From positions 62,001 to 126,000 of the forward strand of contig JAFUFU010000045.1 of assembly GCA_017469785.1 (NCBI GenBank): DNA of 64,000 bases. Reading direction: 5' to 3'. The notes beneath the pieces were generated by a model, which saw only the letters and a program-made list of their open reading frames with translations, was not told the origin of the DNA and did not search any database. Position numbers and translations under genes: made by a program. Origin of the DNA: Treponema sp. (GTDB lineage: Bacteria; Spirochaetota; Spirochaetia; Treponematales; Treponemataceae). Of this stretch, positions 50,699-58,273 are shown piece after piece; positions within the stretch are counted from its first letter, which is position 1; each line of letters begins with the position of its first letter.

Positions 50699-51070
50699 AT
50701 GATGGAAGAAAAAGATTCTGAGACTTATGCAATAATAGGAGCGGCAATGAAAGTGCACTCTGAATTAAAGTCAGGATTTCTTGAAGCCGTTTATCAAGAT
50801 GCTCTGGAAGTTGAATTTAAAAAGCAGGGAATTTGTTACGAAAGGGAAAAACGGCTGCCAATTTTTTATTCAGGGGTAGAACTTGATTCTTTTTATAAAG
50901 CCGATTTTGTTTGCTTTGATTCAATAATTGTTGAATTAAAAGCATTGGCGAAATTGTCAGGAACAGAGGAATCACAAATCATAAACTACTTAAAGGCATC
51001 AAAGATGAAAAAAGGCTTGCTGCTGAATTTTGGCACAAAAAGTTTGTTTTATAAGCGGTATGTTTTATAA
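50699..51070 (+). CDS. GxxExxY-family protein
   Basis: 123 residues with the defining motif (LKSGFLEAVYQDALEVEF: G-x-x-E-x-x-Y near 20-27), followed by YKADFVCFDSIIVELKALAK, a nuclease-like D...ExK arrangement, and a short C-terminal part with LNFGTKSLFYKR. The family (PF13366) is found in many environmental and gut bacteria, usually flanked by inverted CCACAGAT repeats as here, so it is a likely mobile cassette. It interrupts the hisG-hisB pair without disrupting either. Function unknown. The start at 50699 follows GGAG; 50702 is possible. Confidence 0.85.
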   Translation: MMEEKDSETYAIIGAAMKVHSELKSGFLEAVYQDALEVEFKKQGICYEREKRLPIFYSGVELDSFYKADFVCFDSIIVELKALAKLSGTEESQIINYLKASKMKKGLLLNFGTKSLFYKRYVL

Positions 51071-51099
51071 TTGAAAAAATAAAAACATAATCGGTGATA

Positions 51100-51119
51100 A
51101 TCTGTGTTAATCTGTGGAT
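51100..51119 (+). repeat. Right flanking repeat of the GxxExxY cassette
   Basis: ATCTGTGTTAATCTGTGGAT, inverted relative to the left repeat at 50641-50674. Confidence 0.7.
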
Positions 51120-51138
51120 AAAAAAGTGAGGAATTTAA

Positions 51139-51753
51139 ATGCGGACGGCTACTATTGAACGAATTACCGGGGAGACTCAAATCTCTCTTACTCTCAATCT
51201 TGACGGTACAGGAAAGTGCAGCGTGGAGAATCCCATCGGATTTTTTGACCATCTGTTGCGCTCTTTCTGCAAGCACGGGCTTTTTGACCTTTCGGGAACG
51301 ATTAAAGGCGATTTGAATGTTGACCAGCACCATACAATCGAGGACACCGGAATCGTCCTCGGCATGTGTTTTGCCAAGGCTTTGGGCGACTGTGCCGGCA
51401 TTTACCGCAGCGGCTCTTTTCTCTACCCCATGGACGAGGCTCTTCTTCGTGCGGCCGTGGATTTTGGTGGCAGGCCTTTCTTGGTCTGTGAGGCCGGGCT
51501 TTCAAACATTCCGCTGGTGAGCGTTCAGGACGGAAAGCAGGGCACTTTCCAGACCGATTGCTTTGACGATTTCTGGAACGGCTTCGTTCAGGCGGCAAAA
51601 TGCAACCTGCACTTGGACACTCTCCGTGGCCGAAGCGACCACCACAAAATGGAAGGTCTTTTTAAGGCGGCCGCCCGGGCAATCCGAAGCGCCGTTGAAA
51701 TCGACCCCCGGCGAAACGGCGAAGTTCCCAGCACGAAGGGCGTTATCGTATAA
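51139..51753 (+). CDS. hisB: Imidazoleglycerol-phosphate dehydratase
   Basis: 204 residues, the single-function form without the histidinol-phosphatase domain. Metal-binding motifs are present: GFFDHLLRSFCKHG, DQHHTIEDTGI and the DHHKMEGLFKAAARAI region near the end. It catalyses step six of histidine synthesis. GTGAGG precedes the ATG. It was presumably adjacent to hisG before the GxxExxY cassette was inserted. Confidence 0.95.
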   Translation: MRTATIERITGETQISLTLNLDGTGKCSVENPIGFFDHLLRSFCKHGLFDLSGTIKGDLNVDQHHTIEDTGIVLGMCFAKALGDCAGIYRSGSFLYPMDEALLRAAVDFGGRPFLVCEAGLSNIPLVSVQDGKQGTFQTDCFDDFWNGFVQAAKCNLHLDTLRGRSDHHKMEGLFKAAARAIRSAVEIDPRRNGEVPSTKGVIV

Positions 51754-51770
51754 AACTGAAGGAGAAAATT

Positions 51771-52265
51771 ATGGACGGAAAAGAAGAAATTTTGGATTTG
51801 TTGCGTGAAAATGCGCGTCTTGCAGTAGAAGACATTTCGGCGATGACAAAAAAATCCGCCGATGAAGTCAAGGCAATCATCAAGTCTCTGGAAGACGAGG
51901 GAATCATCTTAAAATACGCCGCCATTGTGAATCCTGAAAAAGACATCAACACAAAGGACAAGGTTCGGGCTGAAATCGAGATTCAGTGCCAGCCGGAGCG
52001 GGAGCACGGATTTGACGCCCTTGCCGAGCGAATTTACCGCTTCCCTCAGGTCAAGTCGCTTTATCTGATGAGCGGCGGCTACGATTTGAAGGTCGTGATT
52101 GAGGGAGACGATTTGCGCGAGGTCGCTCTTTTTGTGGCGCAGAAACTTTCTACTCTGGAAGGCGTGCGCTCAACAAAGACTCACTTCCTCCTTAAAACCT
52201 ACAAGGAAAACGACGTTCTTTATGTGGAAGACGAATCTGACCGCCGTGAAGGAGTCATGGCATAG
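51771..52265 (+). CDS. Lrp/AsnC-family transcriptional regulator
   Basis: 164 residues: N-terminal helix-turn-helix (ILDLLRENARLAVEDISAMT) followed by an Lrp ligand-binding RAM domain (VKSLYLMSGGYDLKVVIEGD). It has GAAGGAG six bases before the ATG, 17 bases after hisB. It is followed by an aminotransferase gene on the same strand and may control it in response to an amino acid. Confidence 0.9.
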   Translation: MDGKEEILDLLRENARLAVEDISAMTKKSADEVKAIIKSLEDEGIILKYAAIVNPEKDINTKDKVRAEIEIQCQPEREHGFDALAERIYRFPQVKSLYLMSGGYDLKVVIEGDDLREVALFVAQKLSTLEGVRSTKTHFLLKTYKENDVLYVEDESDRREGVMA

Positions 52266-52290
52266 AAAAAACATCCTTGTTTTTTCTATG
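52261..52290 (+). terminator. Terminator hairpin at the end of the Lrp gene
   Basis: CATAGAAAAAACA and TGTTTTTTCTATG form a perfect 13-bp stem that includes the TAG stop. The T-run is in the descending arm. Confidence 0.6.
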
Positions 52291-52293
52291 CCT

Positions 52294-52319
52294 GCGAGTT
52301 TTCACAAGCGAAAACTCGC
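52294..52319 (+). terminator. Second hairpin after the Lrp gene
   Basis: GCGAGTTTTC/GAAAACTCGC stem of 10 bp, followed by GGCTTTT. Probably backs up the preceding hairpin. Confidence 0.55.
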
Positions 52320-52343
52320 GGCTTTTATCTGCTAAAATTTGAC

Positions 52344-52439
52344 GGGGCTGTCCAATAAGTATGAGTCATTGCCGTGCTCGACACGGCAATCTCTTGTATT
52401 GCAATTAAATGACACTTTTTGAACTTATTGCTCATCCCC
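52344..52439. mobile_element. MITE-like element of about 96 bp with 17-bp inverted ends
   Basis: Left end GGGGCTGTCCAATAAGT and right end (reverse complement) GGGGATGAGCAATAAGT agree at 13 of 17 positions. Inside is a CCGTG/CACGG hairpin and TCATT/AATGA. The left end resembles transposase-type insertion-sequence ends. It carries no gene. Confidence 0.5.
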
Positions 52440-52455
52440 TTTTTGGAGAAATAAA

Positions 52456-53625
52456 ATGAACACTAGACCAGACAGACTTTCAAAATCAATGCAGAATATT
52501 CCGCCGTCGGGCATCCGTAAGTTTTTTGAGATGCTCATCGGCCATGACGACGTAATTTCCCTTTCGGTGGGAGAGCCGGACTTTCCTACGCCCTGGGTTA
52601 TCCGCGAGGAAGCCTACTATCATCTTGAAAAAGGTCACACTTCCTACACTTCAAACTGGGGCTTGATTGAGCTTCGTGAAGAAATCGCAAAATACATGGA
52701 GCGATACCAGCTTTACTACAATCCCAAGAACGAGATTTTGATTACCGTGGGTGCCAGCGAGGGCGTTGACGCGGTTCTGCGGGCGATTTTGAATCCCGGA
52801 GACGAAATCATCGTGGTTCAGCCCTGTTACGTAAACTATACGCCCCTTGCCGAGCTTACCGGGGCAAAGGTCGTTCCAATCGACACCAGCGTAAACGGAT
52901 TTTACCCTACGGCAGAGCAGATCGAAAAGGCAATCACTCCCAAAACAAAGTGCGTCATGATGTGCTCTCCCAACAATCCTACGGGAACCATGATTCCAAA
53001 AGAGGAGCTTGAAAAAATCGCCAAAGTCGTGGTCAAAAATCAGATTTGGTGCATTTCCGACGAGATTTACTGCGAGCTTGCCTACGATGACGCAAAGCAC
53101 ACATCAGTGGGCTCTTTCCCCGGCATGAAGGATTACGCCATTATCCTCAACGGATTCTCAAAGTCTTTCGCAATGACAGGCTGGCGAATCGGCTACATTG
53201 CTGCTCCCGCCGAAGTCCTTGCACAAATCGTAAAACTTCACGGCTACAATACAATCTGCGCCCCGATTTTCAGCCAGTACGCGGCGGTCGAGGGCTTGAA
53301 GCACGGCTGGAAAGATGTTGAGAAAATGCGGGTCTCTTACCAGCAGAGGCGAAATCTCATGTACAAGGCTTTCTGTGATATGGGGCTTGAAGTTCCTGAG
53401 CCGACCGGAGCCTTCTACATGTTCCCCAGCATCAAAAATCTGGGCATTTCCAGCGAAGAATTCGCAACCCAGCTTTTCCAGAAGCACAATGTTGCCGTCG
53501 TTCCGGGAAGCGTCTTCGGCTTGGGCGGTGAGGGGCATATCCGCTGCTGTTACGCCACTGCCGTGGACAAGATGAAGGTCGCTCTGGACAGAATCGCTGA
53601 GTTTGTCGCAGAATTGAAGAAATAA
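52456..53625 (+). CDS. PLP-dependent aminotransferase, class I/II
   Basis: 389 residues with standard fold-type I motifs: SVGEPDFPTP at the substrate loop, SPNNPTGT, and the PLP lysine in NGFSKSFAMTGWRIGY near 237, then a C-terminal Arg in GHIRCCYA. It probably handles aspartate or aromatic/branched amino acids; the specificity cannot be told. The Lrp gene just upstream suggests amino-acid control. GGAG lies eight bases before the ATG. The 3' end carries repeat element E2, which duplicates the last codons (AELKK-stop). Confidence 0.9.
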   Translation: MNTRPDRLSKSMQNIPPSGIRKFFEMLIGHDDVISLSVGEPDFPTPWVIREEAYYHLEKGHTSYTSNWGLIELREEIAKYMERYQLYYNPKNEILITVGASEGVDAVLRAILNPGDEIIVVQPCYVNYTPLAELTGAKVVPIDTSVNGFYPTAEQIEKAITPKTKCVMMCSPNNPTGTMIPKEELEKIAKVVVKNQIWCISDEIYCELAYDDAKHTSVGSFPGMKDYAIILNGFSKSFAMTGWRIGYIAAPAEVLAQIVKLHGYNTICAPIFSQYAAVEGLKHGWKDVEKMRVSYQQRRNLMYKAFCDMGLEVPEPTGAFYMFPSIKNLGISSEEFATQLFQKHNVAVVPGSVFGLGGEGHIRCCYATAVDKMKVALDRIAEFVAELKK

Positions 53626-53736
53626 ATCTCCGCACGGATGCGGGGCAAAAGCAAAGAGAGAATTTTCTGTAAAGAAAATTCTCGTACGAACAAGAAATCC
53701 ACGGATGGATTTCTTGTTCGCAGAATTGAAGAAATA
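53606..53736 (+). repeat. E-family 3'-end element, copy E2, with flanking gene-end duplication
   Basis: TCGCAGAATTGAAGAAATA at 53606-53624 is repeated exactly at 53718-53736; both encode AELKK and a stop (TAA, then TAG). In between: CTCCGC-ACGGAT-GCGGGG (53628-53645; hexaloop ACGGAT), then GAGAATTTTC/GAAAATTCTC (53658-53683), then a 14-bp stem CGAACAAGAAATCC/GGATTTCTTGTTCG with the same hexaloop ACGGAT (53687-53720). Both outer hairpins show ACGGA in the loop, the form preferred by CsrA. Confidence 0.85.
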
Positions 53737-53764
53737 GGCATTTTTTGCCGATAATAGACAAGAT

Positions 53765-55093
53765 ATGAGTACTTTAATCGCTGTTGTTATTATTGTCGCA
53801 TTTGGCGCCATTGTCATGTCTTTTGCCACCCGGAAAAAGTCGGGGAAAGGAGGCAGGCAGAAAAGTCGCGCCCAGATTTTAAAGGAATCGACTCGCAAAC
53901 TGGCTCAGGACCCGCATAATGCTGATGCGCTCATGGCACTAGGTGACTTGTATTACAATGAGCGCGCTTGGGACAAGGCCTATCCGATTTATGAGACTCA
54001 GATGGGAATCGCTCCTGCTCATAGAGAAACTGATATTTTCAAGGCATCGCTTCGTCAGGGAATCTGTGCTGTAAAACTCGACAAAATTCAGGAAGCTTTT
54101 AAGGGATTAAGTGCGGCAGTTCAGATTAACCCCAATGATTTTGAAGTGAACTATTATCTGGGAATAGCTTTTTATAAAAACAATGAATTTGAGAAGGCTG
54201 TTCCGCGCTTTAAGAAAGTTGTTCTCGTAAAGCCGGAGGCTACCGGAATCAGTTCGCCTCTTGGTTTGTCTCTTTACAAGGCTAAGCATTACAAAGAATC
54301 CTTGCCTTATCTAAAACGCGCTCTTGATGAAAATCCTGAGAACAAGGAAGCGCTTTTTGCCATGGCCGATAGTATGAATGAAAGCGGCTATGGTGACAAG
54401 GCGATGAAAGTCTTTATGCATTTGCGTCCGGATCCAGAATTTGGAGCGAAAGCCTGTCTTGCGGCGGGAATATTCCATTTAAAGGCTGGTGAAGCCGACA
54501 AGGCAATTCAGGACTTCGAGATTGGCCTTAAACATCAGAATGCTACTCCTGAAATCGCGATTGAGACGCGTTACCGCCTTGCTCTTGCATATTTTGCTCA
54601 GAAGGTAATTGGAAAGGGTATCGGATATTTGCAGGAAATTCAGCAAATTAATCCCCAGTACAAGGATGTTCCTCAGCTGCTTGCACGTTATTCAGAATTG
54701 AATCAGAACAAGAATCTTCAGACATATCTTATGGCAAGTTCCAGCGATTTCGTCTCACTGTGCCGAAGAATCGTTATGAAGTATTATCAGCGTGCAGTTA
54801 CAAAAATCGTAGATATTTCAGTAAAGCCTGAGAATGTTGAGATTCTTGTCAGTATTGAGTTCGTCCGTTCCGAAGAGACTCATATTTTCAGATTCTACCG
54901 GACTACTGGTGCGGTTTCTGATTTGTATATCCGTGAATTTCATGGCCGCATTTCTGAGGCAAAGGCTGACAAGGGCATCTGTATTTCGGCGGGTCTATAC
55001 AGCGAAGAGGGCCGCAGATATGCAGAAGGCCGCCCTATTGATTTGGTAGATAAGAACGGCCTTGTTAAGATTTTAAAGAAGATTGACAGCTAG
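53765..55093 (+). CDS. Membrane-anchored TPR-repeat protein
   Basis: 442 residues. One N-terminal membrane helix (residues 3-20), a basic stretch, then a series of tetratricopeptide-like helical repeats (about 45-300; ALMALGDLYYNERAWDKAYP, DFEVNYYLGIAFYKNNEFEK, KEALFAMADSMNESGYGDKA). The C-terminal 140 residues are a different domain with restriction-nuclease-like strand pattern (VEILVSIEFVRSEETHIFRF). Likely a scaffold; I recall similar proteins in treponemes. A GATAAT-like -10 lies nine bases before the ATG and no ribosome-binding site is clear. Confidence 0.75.
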   Translation: MSTLIAVVIIVAFGAIVMSFATRKKSGKGGRQKSRAQILKESTRKLAQDPHNADALMALGDLYYNERAWDKAYPIYETQMGIAPAHRETDIFKASLRQGICAVKLDKIQEAFKGLSAAVQINPNDFEVNYYLGIAFYKNNEFEKAVPRFKKVVLVKPEATGISSPLGLSLYKAKHYKESLPYLKRALDENPENKEALFAMADSMNESGYGDKAMKVFMHLRPDPEFGAKACLAAGIFHLKAGEADKAIQDFEIGLKHQNATPEIAIETRYRLALAYFAQKVIGKGIGYLQEIQQINPQYKDVPQLLARYSELNQNKNLQTYLMASSSDFVSLCRRIVMKYYQRAVTKIVDISVKPENVEILVSIEFVRSEETHIFRFYRTTGAVSDLYIREFHGRISEAKADKGICISAGLYSEEGRRYAEGRPIDLVDKNGLVKILKKIDS

Positions 55094-55096
55094 CTT

Positions 55097-55993
55097 TTAA
55101 CGAATCTTTTCGATTTTTTCGTGCTGTTCGTCAAAAATCTCCATGATGTGGTCTATGACCTTTTGCTTTGGATCTGCTTCGTCAGCAGGAAGCGTTGCAA
55201 GGTAATCCTTTCTGAACTGTTTGCAGTCGATTACAGGGCTTGAAGCGAACACTTGAACTGCAGGCTCAATCAAATCAGCCAGCATGTCATCGGGATTGTT
55301 CATGTCGATTGTGAGACAGCTTCCGTTAATCGTTACAAGAATCATGACATCAAACATGCGGAGATAGGAGTCTATTTCCCGCAGACCGCGTTTTGTCTCA
55401 GGACATCCAGGTCGGTAGCGAGTTCCGCTGGGGAATACCAAAATGACTTCACCGTCCCGCTTGCATTTGTCCATTGCGCGCATTGCGGCCAGGTTAATCG
55501 TGCGGGCGCGTTTTTCTTCTTCGAGTTTTTCTTCCTCAGACTGGGCCTTTTCTTCGGCCTTTGTGAGGGAGCGGGTGGGGTAAATGACGACTCGCGTAAA
55601 GCTTTCTGCAAAGGCGCGGACAAGGGGATTTGCCTCGTTGAGTTTCATTCCAGCGATTGCGACGATTCGTTTAGAAAGGTCTTTGCCTTCCTCGCCCAAA
55701 TCATGCTCTAAAAGATAGCAGAGAGCTGGTAAATCTGTGTTTGAGTAATGTTCCATAAGGATAAGGCCGTGCTTGCCGGATTTGACAGCATCCAAAAATG
55801 CGCGGAAGTTTTCTTTGCCTTCAAGACGGCTTCCTTCTGCCATATTGTCCGCTACAAGTACATCCATGAATTTGCGCGTGTGCGGATTTTCTTTTTGATA
55901 AACGTTCGTCTCGTCGATTTTTCCTGCCGCTACCGACAGATTTGCAATTGTTTTGAGCATGTCGGCATATTTTTCGCGGATTGAAATTGCCAT
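55097..55993 (-). CDS. Glycerol-3-phosphate/lysophosphatidate acyltransferase-like protein
   Basis: 298 residues. The acyltransferase motif HYSNTD (HxxxxD, near 82), FPSGTRYRPG near 190 and RAMDKCKRDGEVILV place it in the PlsC/PlsB-like superfamily. It is longer than PlsC, with an N-terminal helical part, and resembles the plastid-like glycerol-3-phosphate acyltransferases. It would build phospholipid precursors at the membrane. It ends convergent with the TPR gene, 3 bases apart. Confidence 0.85.
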   Translation of the reverse strand: MAISIREKYADMLKTIANLSVAAGKIDETNVYQKENPHTRKFMDVLVADNMAEGSRLEGKENFRAFLDAVKSGKHGLILMEHYSNTDLPALCYLLEHDLGEEGKDLSKRIVAIAGMKLNEANPLVRAFAESFTRVVIYPTRSLTKAEEKAQSEEEKLEEEKRARTINLAAMRAMDKCKRDGEVILVFPSGTRYRPGCPETKRGLREIDSYLRMFDVMILVTINGSCLTIDMNNPDDMLADLIEPAVQVFASSPVIDCKQFRKDYLATLPADEADPKQKVIDHIMEIFDEQHEKIEKIR

Positions 55994-56069
55994 AAATTCC
56001 TCTGTTTTAATGTGATTCTATCATTGTAAGTCCTAGCAGAGAATTTGGCAAGTTGTTACAATCAACCTC

Positions 56070-56993
56070 ATGGAAATCAATCATGTTACGGTTATCGGGG
56101 TTGGAGCAGTGGGCGCAGTTCTTGCTTCAAAACTTACGAAATATCTCGGAAAAGAGAACGTGGAATGTCTGGCGGACGGAGAGCGAAAGGCGCGTTACGA
56201 GCGGGATGGAATCTTCTTGAACGGCGAAAAACAGGATTTTAAATTCGTAGAAAGCTCAAATGCCCGTGAAAGCGACTTAATCATCATTGCGACCAAGAAT
56301 TTGCAGCTGAATCAGGCGATGGAAATGATGAAAAAGGCTTGCGGAAAAAAGACTTTGATTCTCTCGGTCTTGAACGGAATCCAGAGCGAGCGGGAAATTG
56401 CGAAAGTCTACGGCGAGGAAAACCTGCTCTACGGATTCGTAATCAGCCTTAACTCAATCCATGAAGGAAAGAACGTCCTTTGCTCTGATTTCGGAACTGT
56501 GGTTTTCGGCGAAAAAAATAATGCTAAAAATGAGCGGACTCGGGCTTTGTGCGAGCTTTTTGAAAAATCAGGGATGCGCTACAAAAATCCCGATGATATT
56601 CACTTTGAGATGTGGAAGAAATTCTTCATAAATACGGTTTTCAACACTCTCTCTGCCATTACCCGCTCTCCCTACGGCGGATTTAAATACGAGGTCATGC
56701 AAAATCTGGCCCGGAAAGTGGGAGCTGAATTCCTTCGAGTGGCAAAAGCAGAGGGGATAACGCTGCCAGAGACGATTTGTGAGGACGCAATCAATATGAT
56801 GTGCCACCATGACAGCAGGGGAAAAACGAGTATGCTTCAGGATATGGAGGCCGGCCGCAAGAGCGAGAATGATTTTTTCTGCGGAACGATTGTCCGCCTT
56901 GCAAAATCTCACGGAATCTCAACACCTTATTGCGAGTTTTTAAGAGATTTAATCGAGGGAAGCGAGTCTGTGAGGGGAGAAATCAATGGCTGA
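56070..56993 (+). CDS. Ketopantoate reductase family (PanE/ApbA)
   Basis: 307 residues with the N-terminal NADPH-binding VIGVGAVGAVLASKL and the C-terminal ApbA domain (KKFFINTVFNTLSAITRSPYGG with the catalytic Lys and Asn, then SMLQDMEAGRKSE). It reduces 2-dehydropantoate to pantoate in CoA synthesis, or a related 2-keto acid; neighbouring genes give no pathway clue. A TACAAT box ends seven bases before the ATG. Confidence 0.88.
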   Translation: MEINHVTVIGVGAVGAVLASKLTKYLGKENVECLADGERKARYERDGIFLNGEKQDFKFVESSNARESDLIIIATKNLQLNQAMEMMKKACGKKTLILSVLNGIQSEREIAKVYGEENLLYGFVISLNSIHEGKNVLCSDFGTVVFGEKNNAKNERTRALCELFEKSGMRYKNPDDIHFEMWKKFFINTVFNTLSAITRSPYGGFKYEVMQNLARKVGAEFLRVAKAEGITLPETICEDAINMMCHHDSRGKTSMLQDMEAGRKSENDFFCGTIVRLAKSHGISTPYCEFLRDLIEGSESVRGEING

Positions 56994-57513
56994 AAACATT
57001 CTCAAGCGTTTGTTCGGAGATGAATATGCTCCGGAAGATGCCAAGATATTTTTCTTAGTTACTGGAATATGCTTGCTGACTCTCATTTTTATCGTTTCGG
57101 TAATCGCATATATTTGGCATCTAAAAGATGTTCATGACGGCCGGCAATTTACCGTAACAAGAGAAGGTCTTGGCGAGCAGAGCGGAAAAATCAAGGCGAT
57201 TTTAATGCGGCATCATGCGACTTTGACAGAAGTAAACTCAGATCTTTTGCTGCTGGAAGAAATTATCATGCGCCTTCAGGAACACGCAGAAAATGCTGTT
57301 ACCGTGCGAATGATTAATCGCTTCGGTCGTTTTAAGCTTTTTCTCACAGTCCACGGAAAACGCTATAATCCGCTTCTTGAGGATGAAGACCCGAGCGATA
57401 ACGGTGAAAACTATTTCAGGGGCATGATTCTGCAGGCAAATCAGACGCATCTTTCATACAAACATTTTTTTGGCAAAAATATTGTTGTGATAAAGTATAA
57501 TTCTAAGGAATAG
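56986..57513 (+). CDS. Single-pass membrane protein of unknown function
   Basis: 175 residues with one membrane helix (about 22-45, FFLVTGICLLTLIFIVSVIA) near the N-terminus and a soluble alpha/beta tail (about 50-175). It overlaps the ketopantoate-reductase gene by eight bases, so it is cotranscribed and coupled. Not recognised; there are no Cys, no catalytic motifs. Confidence 0.65.
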   Translation: MAENILKRLFGDEYAPEDAKIFFLVTGICLLTLIFIVSVIAYIWHLKDVHDGRQFTVTREGLGEQSGKIKAILMRHHATLTEVNSDLLLLEEIIMRLQEHAENAVTVRMINRFGRFKLFLTVHGKRYNPLLEDEDPSDNGENYFRGMILQANQTHLSYKHFFGKNIVVIKYNSKE

Positions 57514-57596
57514 TATATGAAAAGGTTCTTTTAAACCAATTGAAGTCAGCCCGGTCTCAAACAAACGAGCAGGTCTTGAGCCATATCTTCTAGAAC

Positions 57597-57625
57597 TTGA
57601 AATCTTTTTAGATTTACACTAAGAT
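57597..57625 (+). promoter_or_regulatory. Promoter of the tRNA gene
   Basis: TTGAAA (57597-57602), 17-base spacer, TAAGAT (57620-57625), 14 bases before the tRNA. A start-less frame upstream (KPIEVSPVSNKRAGLEPYLL) may be a gene remnant. Confidence 0.6.
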
Positions 57626-57638
57626 AGTATCAAGTTTT

Positions 57639-57711
57639 GGGGGCGTAGCTCATCTGGTAGAGCATTTGGTTCGCAATCAAAGGGTGGTCGGTTCGAGTCC
57701 GATCGTCTCCA
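57639..57711 (+). tRNA. tRNA-Ala (anticodon CGC)
   Basis: A 73-base cloverleaf: acceptor stem GGGGGCG/CGTCTCC with the G3:U70 wobble that marks alanine tRNAs, D-arm GCTC/GAGC, anticodon loop TTCGCAA (anticodon CGC, reads GCG), T-arm GTCGG-TTCGAGT-CCGAT. CCA is not encoded. A strong terminator follows directly. Confidence 0.95.
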
Positions 57712-57712
57712 C

Positions 57713-57743
57713 AAAGTTCCGCAAAAGCAGCGGAACTTTTTTT
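57713..57743 (+). terminator. Rho-independent terminator after the tRNA
   Basis: AAAGTTCCGC pairs with GCGGAACTTT, followed by more T. Confidence 0.9.
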
Positions 57744-57758
57744 GTTTTAAATGAGTAT

Positions 57759-58265
57759 TTAAAGCTTCATCAAGCAGTTATTCGCTAAGTCGATAATCCG
57801 TTGGTTTCGGCTGCCACGGAAGTTAAGCGTCAGGTCTTTCAGGCTTTCCACAAAGGGGCCGTCTACCAGCACGTCGATGCAGGCAAGCATCCTGTTGGTG
57901 AAGGCTGTGTGTTTTCGTCCGTCGGCCGGGAGCAAATCTTTGTCATAGAGATATCCGGTGTAGCACCAGATGTTCTTTTTGGGGTAGGCTTTCTTTACAA
58001 GCTCCAAAAAAGGTGCGAGAACTTCTTGGTTTTCTTCTTCAAAAGGCTCACCGCCAAGCACTGTAAGTCCGTCAATATAAGAAGGTGCCAGAGCTTCGAG
58101 AATTTCCATTTCTGTCATTTCGGTAAAGATATTGCCAAAATTGAAATCCCAAGTGATTTGATTGAAGCAGCCCTTGCACTTGTTCCTGCAGCCTGAGACG
58201 AAGAGTGAGACCCTTACGCCCAGACCGTTGGCAATATCTGTTTTTTTGATTGTTCCGTAATGCAT
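57759..58265 (-). CDS. nrdG: Anaerobic ribonucleotide reductase activating protein
   Basis: 168 residues from the ATG at 58265, which overlaps the end region of nrdD. The radical-SAM motif is CRNKCKGC (CxxxCxxC) near residue 25, then the TVLGGEPFEEEN region. It uses SAM to place the glycyl radical on NrdD. Upstream in-frame codons up to 58349 are part of nrdD in another frame. It is coupled to nrdD, so both are expressed together. Confidence 0.95.
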   Translation of the reverse strand: MHYGTIKKTDIANGLGVRVSLFVSGCRNKCKGCFNQITWDFNFGNIFTEMTEMEILEALAPSYIDGLTVLGGEPFEEENQEVLAPFLELVKKAYPKKNIWCYTGYLYDKDLLPADGRKHTAFTNRMLACIDVLVDGPFVESLKDLTLNFRGSRNQRIIDLANNCLMKL

Positions 58266-58273
58266 GACTTCGC

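Noticed and set aside
52261..52320. Third-party small RNA gene after the Lrp gene
   Set aside because: The two hairpins are adequately explained as terminators of the upstream gene; no separate promoter is seen.
57514..57620. Short gene in front of the tRNA
   Set aside because: The frame KPIEVSPVSNKRAGLEPYLL has no start codon and overlaps the tRNA promoter; at most a remnant.
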